Assembly (NCBI GenBank): GCA_031285415.1
Contig: JAITWF010000046.1
Coordinates: 1-6,355 of the forward strand
Direction: 5' to 3'
Source of the DNA: Deferribacteraceae bacterium
GTDB taxonomy: Bacteria; Chrysiogenota; Deferribacteres; Deferribacterales; JAISNW01
DNA length: 6,355 nt
Of this stretch, positions 1 to 6,078 are shown piece by piece. Position numbers and translations under genes: made by a program. The notes below the pieces were generated by a model. The model was not told the origin of the DNA and did no database searches. It worked only from the letters and a program-made list of their open reading frames with translations. Position 1 is the stretch's first letter, and each line of letters begins with the position of its first letter.

Positions 1-1
1 A

Positions 2-1594
2 TTTAGTTTAAGAAAAAATCGCCAGCTGACTACTCAGCTAAAGAGGCGTATCAACGATCATAATGAGCAGTTTGCCATCGAATCATTAACGATGGATATT
101 ATCTTTGAAACGATCCCTGATCTGATCTTCTGTAAAGATCTAAACCAGCGGTATACTCGCTGCAATAGGCAGTTTGAGCAGTATTTTGGGCTTAATAGAG
201 CCGATGTAATAGGTCAAGATGACTACTTCCTTTTTAATATATCCCCCGAACAGATCCCCGATTATCTATCAGCCGACAAAGAGGTGCTTACAAAGCGAGT
301 TACAAAGATCTGCGAAGAGCGAGTGTATAAAAACGATGGCACCTACTATCTATTTGAGACGATCAAGGTGCCGATTATCAAAGATGATAAGATTATAGGG
401 CTATTAGGTATATCTCGAGATGTGACAGAGCGGAAGGCTGTGGAGGCGGCGGCGTTCTCTGCCTCGAAGGTAAAGAGCGACTTCCTCGCACGTATGAGCC
501 ACGAAATCCGCACACCTATGAACGCTATCGTCGGAATGTCGCATATAATCAAACAATCCGCCGATGATAAAGATAAGGTACTTAGCTCTATTAATAATAT
601 CATAATGTCATCCGCCCACCTTCTGGGGCTTCTGAACAATATCCTTGATATGTCGAAGATCGAGGCTGGAAAGTTTGAGATAGCGAATGAACCGTTCTCG
701 ATCTGCAACGCCATAGATGAGGTATCGAGTATCATCGCTCAACGTTGCCACGATAAAAATATAAACTTCTTCTCGAACTCGTCGAAGCTCCCAAACTTTG
801 TACTATTAGGCGATAAACTGCGCCTCTGCCAGATACTGATAAACCTATTGGGGAATGCTGCGAAGTTTACCCCAGCAGAGGGGTACATTGCATTAAGCGT
901 TGATCTGCATGAGGAGACGGATAACGATGTCAGCGTGACCTTTTCGGTGGTTGATAACGGTATCGGTATGAAGGAGGAGCAGGCGGCAAACCTATTCAAA
1001 GCGTTTGAACAGGCGGATAATACTATCTCCTCTCGATTTGGCGGCACAGGGCTTGGGCTTGTGATCAGCCAGAACTTGGCGAATATGATGGGCGGATGTA
1101 TCACCGTCAAAAGCATAGAGGGGGAGGGGTCTGTATTCGAGTTTACCCTTAAATTTGCAAAATCTGACAGAGAGCTTGTAAATAAAGAGGTCGTACTGGA
1201 TATTGATCTAAAGGGGAAACGGATCCTGATCGTAGAGGATATTGAGATCAACCGTGTGATCACAAAGGAGATTCTCTTGCCAGCAGGGGTGATTGTGGAG
1301 GAGGCTGTGAACGGCGCAGAGGCTGTTAAGATGTTTGAAAGATCCCCTATTAACTATTACAATCTGATCTTTATGGATATACAGATGCCGATAATGAACG
1401 GTTATGAGGCGACTGGCGCCATTAGGGCGCTAGAGCGAGAGGATGCACAGAGTGTGCCTATTATAGCGATGACGGCAAACGCCTACTCCGAAGATGTGAA
1501 ACAATCGATCCAGTCTGGTATGAACGACCATATCGCCAAACCTATCGACGTGCAGACGATCTTTATGAAGCTGAATACCTTTTTGAATAGGTAA
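2..1594 (+). CDS. Hybrid sensor histidine kinase (PAS-HisKA-HATPase-REC), 5' end outside the window
   Basis: Two-component hybrid kinase: autophosphorylates on His and passes the phosphate to its own receiver Asp. The frame is open from nt 2 (530 codons visible); the first Met (nt 92) has no SD and 30 in-frame codons precede it, so the gene starts upstream. Counting from nt 2: residues 1-30 are a charged helical linker; ~33-145 a PAS domain (IPDLIFCKDL start, ending GISRDVTERK); ~155-220 HisKA with H-box SHEIRTPMN, phosphoacceptor H167 (nt 500-502); ~265-385 HATPase_c with N-box NLLGNAAKF (N285), G1 DNGIG (D318) and G2 FGGTGLGL (346-353); ~406-528 receiver with acidic pocket E412/D413, phosphoacceptor D459 (nt 1376-1378), T491 and K513. 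All catalytic residues are present. No HPt domain follows the receiver, so any onward relay needs a separate HPt protein. A transmembrane or sensor part may lie upstream. Ligand and target genes cannot be inferred. Confidence 0.97.
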   Translation, partial: FSLRKNRQLTTQLKRRINDHNEQFAIESLTMDIIFETIPDLIFCKDLNQRYTRCNRQFEQYFGLNRADVIGQDDYFLFNISPEQIPDYLSADKEVLTKRVTKICEERVYKNDGTYYLFETIKVPIIKDDKIIGLLGISRDVTERKAVEAAAFSASKVKSDFLARMSHEIRTPMNAIVGMSHIIKQSADDKDKVLSSINNIIMSSAHLLGLLNNILDMSKIEAGKFEIANEPFSICNAIDEVSSIIAQRCHDKNINFFSNSSKLPNFVLLGDKLRLCQILINLLGNAAKFTPAEGYIALSVDLHEETDNDVSVTFSVVDNGIGMKEEQAANLFKAFEQADNTISSRFGGTGLGLVISQNLANMMGGCITVKSIEGEGSVFEFTLKFAKSDRELVNKEVVLDIDLKGKRILIVEDIEINRVITKEILLPAGVIVEEAVNGAEAVKMFERSPINYYNLIFMDIQMPIMNGYEATGAIRALEREDAQSVPIIAMTANAYSEDVKQSIQSGMNDHIAKPIDVQTIFMKLNTFLNR

Positions 1595-1620
1595 TTTGTG
1601 AATTTTTATAAATTTTATAC

Positions 1621-1647
1621 TGGACTGCGGATCAAGTCCGCAGTGAC
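1621..1647 (+). repeat. 27-bp palindromic intergenic repeat, copy 1
   Basis: Perfect inverted repeat ACTGCGGA-TCAAG-TCCGCAGT (1624-1644) inside a longer unit that recurs on the other strand at 6265-6291. The two 27-nt units differ only at two positions, and these are paired with each other in the stem (C-G here, T-A there). It lies 26 nt after the kinase stop codon, so it may form a hairpin at the end of that transcript, but no T-run follows it and I do not call it an intrinsic terminator. It looks like a REP-type dispersed palindrome. Confidence 0.85.
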
Positions 1648-1652
1648 GTATA

Positions 1653-1859
1653 GTGGCATGCTTGTGCGATAATGACTACGGAGAACTGGCTATTATGAGT
1701 ATAGAGACATATGAAAAATTTTACGGTCGCAACGAGCTATATTATATGCTCGATGAAGCTATTGCGGCTGAAGAAAAAGGTGATTTTGTAGATTATGATG
1801 ATTTTATTTCAGATTTGTACACCAAACTTAATAATGCTTATGAAAAAAATAAAAAATGA
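1653..1859 (+). pseudogene. Phd/YefM-type antitoxin, N-terminally truncated remnant
   Basis: The 68-codon frame (GTG at 1653) encodes DYGELAIMSIETYEKFYG followed by an acidic helical tail. This matches, from memory of the family, the second half of Phd/YefM antitoxins: the last DNA-binding-domain strand (typically NGxGDLVVMSxETYE), then the toxin-neutralising helix. Intact members carry about 35 more N-terminal residues. Here an in-frame TGA lies at 1644-1646, only ~58 nt separate the frame from the kinase stop, and the palindromic repeat occupies that space. The GTG has no SD; an internal ATG at 1695 has GGAG 11 nt upstream, so a short peptide is possible. No RelE/ParE-like toxin follows: only ~85 nt separate it from the convergent operon. 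Most likely a decayed half of a toxin-antitoxin locus; alternatively a small intact gene of unknown role. Confidence 0.6.
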
Positions 1860-1864
1860 GCGCA

Positions 1865-1881
1865 AGTGAATTCATTTCACT
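1865..1881. repeat. Small inverted repeat after the antitoxin remnant
   Basis: AGTGAA-ttcat-TTCACT forms a 6-bp stem with a 5-nt loop, six bases after the remnant's stop codon. No T-run follows on the + strand (next bases gtagcgaat), so termination activity is doubtful. Confidence 0.45.
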
Positions 1882-1909
1882 GTAGCGAATCCTAAAAGGA
1901 AGGGGAAGG

Positions 1910-1940
1910 TGGAAAGGGGAAACCTTGGTTGCCCCTTCCA
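1910..1940 (-). terminator. Possible terminator hairpin of the three-gene operon
   Basis: Immediately past the TAA of the palm gene (1945-1947) the sequence folds as TGGAA(a)GGGG ... CCCCTTCCA, with a further short AACC/GGTT pairing in the loop. In the - strand transcript it is followed by a C/T-rich stretch (complement of the purine run 1894-1909) that includes CCTTTTAGG, rather than a clean U-tract. It could stop transcription from the operon and, being roughly symmetric, also from the + strand side. Position is the best argument; the tail is weak. Confidence 0.4.
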
Positions 1941-1944
1941 AGTA

Positions 1945-3330
1945 TTACCCCACCTTTGCGCACGCCTCGCATAGGTATTTATTCGACAGTCTATAGATCG
2001 TTTTTCTCTTGTCGAGCAGATCAGGGTAGGCGGAGAACCTATCATTCACAAGCTTCTCAATCTTTTTGAAGGTCACCACACGTATATCATTTTTTGATAT
2101 ATCATTCACTAATGAGCTCAACGTATTAGACAATCGAGTTTGATCTTGAAGCTGTATATATCGGTCTATTTCATCAGTATAGATCATCATCAGATCGTCA
2201 GTTAATCTATTCTTTTCAGATTCCACATCGGTTAAAAATTCTAGAAGTGAATCTCTGAGTAGCTCGCTATTTGTTGTCTTGAGGCGAGACATGTCAGAGG
2301 TATATGCTGTTATCAATTTGCCTACTCGAGTTTTCTCTAGCCCAATAACGATATATGTGACGTCTGGGAACTCTTTATCGGTATACATTAATGGGTTGTA
2401 GCCATTTTCGATTAATGTGGATCTTAATATCTCCAAAAGCTCGTCGTCTCTAGATTCGCCATCTCCTGGGTCGACTATCAGAAATATATGGCTGTGTGGG
2501 TCAAAGTAGCGTATGTCATCCTCTGATATTATGCCGATACGCACCTCGTCGTTAAAATCGCCACGGCGCATAGATTTTTCATTCTCTTTTTTATAATCGG
2601 CATCTTGCCAAGCCTCATCCTCGTCTGCACCTATACCAAATCGAAAGGTGATCCCCTGTAATAGTATTCGATATCGATAGCTTGCGCTCTCCTCTATATC
2701 AAACCAATTTTCGCCCTCGCCATCCACCTGTTTTTTGAGGCAGTATGAGGTGTTACTATTATTGGAAAAGTATAGGCAGACAGGCTTCTCTCTGATCTGT
2801 TTTTGTAGGTCGCTAAATATATCGGTCTCTGTTCGGATAGCAGGGCGGTTGGCGGAGCTAACATATAGTCCGTACTTCTCCTTGCACTCTGGCGGCACAT
2901 TGCTCATATTAAACACATGAAACTCGTCGCCACCTTTGCGATTGACTAAAAATACCCCTTTATCAAGATTCTCTGTCAAAAAATCTGATACATACGCAAT
3001 TAATGCGCTGCCAGTCCGTTCGGACATCGCCTCGTTGATCGCCTTGAGTCCGATCATATCGATATATGTAACGGTGGAGTAGCAGCGTGCGTACTCCTTT
3101 TTGACGCCGCAGTATATAAGGGAGTTGTCGTGCATTGTAGGGGCTATAAAGTGGTTCATATCGGCGTGATGAACGCCCTTTAGATCTAGATCGTGAATTG
3201 TTCTGTGGTCTATAGAGAATGATCTGCGAAGATCCTCTCGAAAATTGTGTATATCTTTATTGACTCCAAGTTTCTTTAGAAGTTGGGTGAAATATTCGTC
3301 ATCGCATGGCAACCTGTTTAGAATACTCAT
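1945..3330 (-). CDS. Divergent GGDEF/nucleotide-cyclase-like palm-domain protein
   Basis: 461 aa. Residues ~83-257 resemble a GGDEF (diguanylate cyclase-type) palm: strand VTYID with metal Asp D91, IxLKAIN ending in N99, then RKGGDEF with the intact signature at 133-137 (D135 at nt 2926-2928), and a late ITFRFGIGA...EAWQDADYKK segment (227-248) like the usual SIGIA...AD.ALY end. Differences from classical diguanylate cyclases: the guanine-contacting Asp (PleD D344 position) is Ser108; no RxxD inhibitory site nine residues before GGDEF; about 90 residues separate GGDEF from the FGIGA strand, so an insertion of roughly 45-50 residues. The C-terminal part (~265-461) has an alpha/beta start (HIFLIVDPGDG) and a helical end that I do not recognise. 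Start: ATG at 3330 has GGAG 10 nt upstream; an in-frame ATG at 3396 has no SD. It overlaps the peptidase gene by 32 nt. Likely makes a nucleotide product; substrate unknown. Confidence 0.75.
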   Translation of the reverse strand: MSILNRLPCDDEYFTQLLKKLGVNKDIHNFREDLRRSFSIDHRTIHDLDLKGVHHADMNHFIAPTMHDNSLIYCGVKKEYARCYSTVTYIDMIGLKAINEAMSERTGSALIAYVSDFLTENLDKGVFLVNRKGGDEFHVFNMSNVPPECKEKYGLYVSSANRPAIRTETDIFSDLQKQIREKPVCLYFSNNSNTSYCLKKQVDGEGENWFDIEESASYRYRILLQGITFRFGIGADEDEAWQDADYKKENEKSMRRGDFNDEVRIGIISEDDIRYFDPHSHIFLIVDPGDGESRDDELLEILRSTLIENGYNPLMYTDKEFPDVTYIVIGLEKTRVGKLITAYTSDMSRLKTTNSELLRDSLLEFLTDVESEKNRLTDDLMMIYTDEIDRYIQLQDQTRLSNTLSSLVNDISKNDIRVVTFKKIEKLVNDRFSAYPDLLDKRKTIYRLSNKYLCEACAKVG

Positions 3331-5386
3331 CGTTGCGTTTCTCCCATGATAACAAACCTTCGTACCACTCATCATGCAAGCATTTAACAGCTTCATTAAA
3401 ATTTGGTGAGGGGTTTACGCTAAATAGCCGCAATATGCGCTTAATCTCTTTGTCCTTTTCCAGTTTTCCCTCTACATCCCCTCGAACGCTCTGCAAGTAT
3501 CCGGTTAAACTCTTTAATATTTCGCAATTATCCTGCCAAAATTTCAGCACCTTGTTCAGAAAATTGCTCTCATCTTGGTTCAAATGTTTTATGTGCGCCC
3601 TTATCTCGTCGATCTTGTCATCCGACAGCACTATAAACACGGCAGATAGTCGGAACAGATATTGATAGTTGTACGTAGCATTCTCAATCATATTCTGCTC
3701 TAGATATCTGTAGTGAAACTTAAAGTACTGCTCGTAGTTTAGCCCACACACCTCGCACATTATAATGTCTGCACGTGACTCTCGTATAGCCTCTGCAAAG
3801 GTGTACACGAAATGTCCATGCTGCTCATATAGGGCATTAAATGTTAGGCGAAGCCTAAGGAGCAACCCCTTTTCATACTCGCTTTTATCCTCCATTAGCC
3901 CTATATCAGCGTTAAATGCCTGTCGTATGAACTTTATATACTCCAGACACTGCTGTGTAAAATTACGAGTCGGTAACTCGTATTGGAACAAGTATACACT
4001 TTGAAAACTTTTTAGTAAAGATGAAATGAACTGTTTATAATCTTTTTCTGAAACGGTCAGCTTTTCATCTAGAAAGGCATGCCTCCACACATATTTCTTG
4101 ATATATGATGCGACGAGATCCTCCATCGCCTTGGTTCTTTTCTGGTGCGTGGCGGCGTGTGTATGGATGTAATGCCCAGCTTCGTGTATGATATAAGGCA
4201 CAGACATCTTCATATCAAAGAAGTTTGTGCTTGGAAAGTTTACGCTGATAATCCTGCCTGCGCCATGCTTTTTGCCATCTGAGAGATAGCTTTGGGAGCT
4301 TAACCCTTTGAGTGCGTTTATGGTGATAAAGAAGATCGGGTCGGATTCGATATCCTCTTTGCAGTTAAGTGTTTTGTAAAGTTTGTCAAGAACGCTTTCA
4401 TAGGCGTACGCTAGTTTGCTTGTGGGGGCAATGAGATCTGCGTCGTTAACGCTCAACTGATCCATTCGTAAACTGCCAGAGAGTAGGGAGGCGTTCATGA
4501 TAGAGCTAAGATCGCCAAGGCAGTGGGTGATATAGGAGCCAGAGATATTGCTCTCTGATATGGCTGTCAATGCACGCTTTAAGAGCTTATATATCCTGAT
4601 GGTGGAGGTGCGTTTATACTCGGTCTGTAGCATGCAGGTAGAGTTATCCACAAGAAAATCAAGGGATCTGCGTGCCGCAAGCGGTATCTTATTCTCTATA
4701 TATAGATGTTTTCGTAGCGCATCTAGCTCTGCAATCTCCCTTTTGAAGATTGCCTTTGGAGCAGTAGCTCTCCTCTCCAACATCTGTATATGAGTGATTA
4801 GCTCGTTCAGCTTATCGTTGTCGCCATTATATCCGCTACGGATAGCAAGGAACGACTCGGAGGAGCGAAATAGTAGCTCCTCTGATTGAGGGATAGGGAT
4901 CTTGAGAAGCTCACTCCAAACCTCCTGAAGGTTGTCTGGAGTATCGCTACCGATCGCTACTACGAAATCGTGCGTGCTTAAATCGGCATAGATATGTATA
5001 TCGCACTCTTGATACCGAAGAGCTAGCGTGCGAATGGCACTTTTTAGCCCAGCGGAGAGTTCATCTGCACTTTTATATACATTGAATATAGATGATGATT
5101 TGTTTAGGTTTAATGCGCTGACTAGGAAGAAGTTGCCTATACTGAACGGTGTCTGGTGGTCGTCTGCGTTGAAGATGGGGATCGTGTGGCGGCAGTAGTG
5201 AACGCCGTCTATACATGCACTGGCTGGATATTCGACGAGTTTATAAAACTCTTTGACTTTTGTGACAGTCATCCGCTGAAAGCCACCCAAGAGTGTAAAA
5301 TACTCATCATTGTTACCGCTTGCAGGAGAGTTGCACGGCTCGCCTATAGTGATCTTTTTGAATAGATTGATCCTATATGTCCCCAT
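3299..5386 (-). CDS. Large protein with HEXXH zinc-metallopeptidase domain and N-terminal palm-like region
   Basis: 695 aa. The peptidase core is seen at YIIHEAGHYIH: zinc ligands H401 and H405 with catalytic E402 (nt 4172-4186). About 130 residues on, EAIRESRADII offers E536 as the third ligand in an ExxxD arrangement (D540), as in gluzincin-type peptidases; this pairing is inference from spacing and motif. Residues ~405-540 between them and ~540-695 after them look helical. No signal peptide or membrane segment is evident, so it is probably cytoplasmic. The N-terminal ~190 residues show PC..DEYFT.L, GVHY, a strand DIHIYADLSTHDFVVAI (129-145) and SFLAIRSG (178-185); the order and spacing parallel the palm protein downstream, but the GGDEF is replaced by LSTHDF and the metal Asp is missing. 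ATG 5386 lies 6 nt after the upstream stop, with only a distant GGAAG, so translation is probably coupled. Substrate unknown. Confidence 0.8.
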   Translation of the reverse strand: MGTYRINLFKKITIGEPCNSPASGNNDEYFTLLGGFQRMTVTKVKEFYKLVEYPASACIDGVHYCRHTIPIFNADDHQTPFSIGNFFLVSALNLNKSSSIFNVYKSADELSAGLKSAIRTLALRYQECDIHIYADLSTHDFVVAIGSDTPDNLQEVWSELLKIPIPQSEELLFRSSESFLAIRSGYNGDNDKLNELITHIQMLERRATAPKAIFKREIAELDALRKHLYIENKIPLAARRSLDFLVDNSTCMLQTEYKRTSTIRIYKLLKRALTAISESNISGSYITHCLGDLSSIMNASLLSGSLRMDQLSVNDADLIAPTSKLAYAYESVLDKLYKTLNCKEDIESDPIFFITINALKGLSSQSYLSDGKKHGAGRIISVNFPSTNFFDMKMSVPYIIHEAGHYIHTHAATHQKRTKAMEDLVASYIKKYVWRHAFLDEKLTVSEKDYKQFISSLLKSFQSVYLFQYELPTRNFTQQCLEYIKFIRQAFNADIGLMEDKSEYEKGLLLRLRLTFNALYEQHGHFVYTFAEAIRESRADIIMCEVCGLNYEQYFKFHYRYLEQNMIENATYNYQYLFRLSAVFIVLSDDKIDEIRAHIKHLNQDESNFLNKVLKFWQDNCEILKSLTGYLQSVRGDVEGKLEKDKEIKRILRLFSVNPSPNFNEAVKCLHDEWYEGLLSWEKRNDEYSKQVAMR
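3341..3345 (-). promoter_or_regulatory. Shine-Dalgarno deciding the palm-gene start
   Basis: On the - strand GGGAG lies 10 nt before ATG 3330, inside the peptidase coding sequence. The longer in-frame start at 3396 is preceded by caccaaatttta with no SD. This supports the 461-aa form and a 32-nt overlap between the two genes. Confidence 0.55.
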
Positions 5387-5392
5387 ACATAG

Positions 5393-5668
5393 CTACTCTT
5401 CCGTCTCGTCAGGGATGTCGCTATCTGGAGACAGTACGTAGTCATGATTTTCTAGAAACATGAAGATACTCAGAGGGTCTTTTTCATACATCGAGTTTCG
5501 GATTGTATCCATATTAAGATACTTATTCGGCACATCGTGCACGAACAACATCCCGCCCTCTGGCTGAAACCTCTGTTGCAAAAGCTTGTCGATTGCACTG
5601 CCAATAGCAGTCATCGCAACAGCACCATTGCTCCTTTGAATCAAATCCATTTGATTTTGCGAGTTCAT
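5393..5668 (-). CDS. Small protein of unknown function, first gene of the operon
   Basis: 91 aa, not recognised. It starts with a polar N-terminus, then a small-residue/hydrophobic helix (GAVAMTAIGSAIDKLLQQRF, ~15-34), a strand-like GGMLFVHDVP (38-47), a middle segment with MFLENHDYVL (70-79), and a strongly acidic tail (DSDIPDETEE). No membrane segment, Cys cluster or helix-turn-helix is evident. The start is well supported by AAGGAG six nt upstream. Its TAG (5393-5395) is 6 nt from the ATG of the metallopeptidase gene, so the two are surely cotranscribed. As the lead gene in front of a large peptidase it could be an inhibitor, adaptor or substrate; the size and acidic tail would fit any of these and nothing decides between them. 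Confidence 0.8.
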   Translation of the reverse strand: MNSQNQMDLIQRSNGAVAMTAIGSAIDKLLQQRFQPEGGMLFVHDVPNKYLNMDTIRNSMYEKDPLSIFMFLENHDYVLSPDSDIPDETEE

Positions 5669-5674
5669 CCTTTG

Positions 5675-5680
5675 CTCCTT
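5675..5680 (-). promoter_or_regulatory. Strong ribosome binding site of the operon's first gene
   Basis: AAGGAG on the - strand, six nt before ATG 5668; the best SD in the window. Confidence 0.8.
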
Positions 5681-5736
5681 TATATAGGCGTAAGGGCAGG
5701 GTACATTGCCCTTGTTAATATCTGATCAAGCAATAT

Positions 5737-5785
5737 GCGTGCCAACGAATACTACTCCCCCTTAAGGGGAGGGTGTTGGTGACGC
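5737..5785. repeat. Compound palindrome with GC-rich core
   Basis: Outer arms GCGT-g-CCAAC (5737-5746) and GTTGG-tg-ACGC (5775-5785) enclose an inner near-perfect hairpin CTCCCC-cttaa-GGGGAG (5755-5771). On the - strand it gives a large stem-loop about 70 nt before the first start codon. It could be a dispersed palindromic repeat inserted in the leader or an attenuator-like structure; no U-run follows it on the - strand. Confidence 0.6.
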
Positions 5786-5875
5786 TGTATAAAATTTGTT
5801 TATAATTTTTGTGAGTTAGAGAATGTACGCTAAAACCGCATGCGCTCTTGTGTAATACACCACCAGTAGCCATTT

Positions 5876-5906
5876 CATAAACTAGATGTCTACACATCTG
5901 TTTATG
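5876..5906 (-). other. Strong RNA hairpin near the 5' end of the leader
   Basis: On the - strand CATAAACAGATGT pairs along all 13 bases with ACATCT-a-GTTTATG, with a single bulged A (5883) and the tetraloop GTAG (5890-5893). It starts about 40 nt after the predicted transcription start. The length and near-perfection of the stem are unlikely by chance and suggest a selected RNA fold or a protein-binding DNA palindrome. Confidence 0.6.
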
Positions 5907-5950
5907 TGTCCAGTTTTTGTCACGCAACATCCCCTTAAATGTACTAGATA

Positions 5951-5970
5951 CTAACTCTAATATACGTTAG
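5951..5970. promoter_or_regulatory. Operator-like inverted repeat over the promoter -10
   Basis: CTAAC-tctaatatac-GTTAG: 5-bp arms with centres 15 bp apart, covering the predicted -10 and part of the spacer. The placement would suit a repressor site, but the arms are short. Confidence 0.3.
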
Positions 5971-5982
5971 GCTAAATGTCAA
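5954..5982 (-). promoter_or_regulatory. Sigma70-like promoter driving the three-gene operon
   Basis: On the - strand a perfect -35 TTGACA (5977-5982), a 17-nt spacer and TAGAGT (5954-5959; four of six matches to TATAAT). The expected start of transcription is near 5947. The only genes downstream in this orientation are those of the operon. Confidence 0.55.
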
Positions 5983-6004
5983 TAGCAGTTTTAAAGAAAA
6001 ATGA

Positions 6005-6019
6005 ACATTTTGAAAATGT
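6005..6019 (-). terminator. Weak AT-rich terminator after the small 43-aa gene
   Basis: The palindrome ACATTTTgAAAATGT is followed on the - strand by tcatttttcttt, 60 nt after the stop of the small gene and just ahead of the operon promoter. It is also T-rich on the + strand side (gttttactatttttt), so it could work both ways. The stem has no G-C-rich base, so efficiency is doubtful. Confidence 0.4.
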
Positions 6020-6078
6020 GTTTTACTATTTTTTATTGTAGGCGTCTTTTCTGCTCTCGATATCAATGATGAATATAA

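Larger units (their letters stand above)
5669..5947 (-). promoter_or_regulatory. Long structured 5' leader (possible RNA element) of the operon
   Basis: About 280 nt lie between the predicted promoter (5954-5982) and the first well-supported start codon. This stretch holds two large stem-loops (5876-5906 and 5737-5785), an AT-rich spacer (~5786-5812), and one 71-codon frame (5715-5930, - strand) whose ATG directly abuts AAGGGG and so lacks proper SD spacing. I therefore read it as untranslated leader. It could be a regulatory 5' UTR or a separate small RNA; I recognise no known riboswitch motif. Confidence 0.4.

Noticed and set aside
50..370. High density of GATC sites in the kinase 5' part
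   Set aside because: Several fall in Asp/Ile/Leu-rich codon pairs such as GAT followed by C-starting codons, so codon preference explains it; no spacing pattern was seen.
346..1263. Two long - strand frames (346-735 and 739-1263) opposite the histidine kinase
   Set aside because: They are antisense shadows of a gene whose kinase motifs are unambiguous. Their Ser/Ile-rich products have no recognisable domain.
1594..1644. Intrinsic terminator for the kinase at the palindrome
   Set aside because: The hairpin is strong, but it is followed by gacgtatag rather than a T-run, and the same unit occurs elsewhere as a repeat.
3306..3665. + strand frame of 119 codons opposite the peptidase C-terminus, and others at 3765-4004, 4548-4793, 5156-5365
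   Set aside because: Shadows of the 695-aa gene on the opposite strand; no SD and no domain features.
5786..5815. Shared AAATTTTATAC next to the palindromes at 1610-1620 and, on the other strand, near 5788-5798, as an insertion target or att site
   Set aside because: Only 11 AT-rich bases are shared and the adjacent repeats are different, so chance is a sufficient explanation.
5715..5930. 71-codon - strand frame inside the operon leader
   Set aside because: Its ATG directly abuts AAGGGG with no SD spacing, internal ATGs also lack an SD, the frame contains the two strong hairpins, and the product looks like no family I know. More likely untranslated leader, though a leader peptide cannot be excluded.
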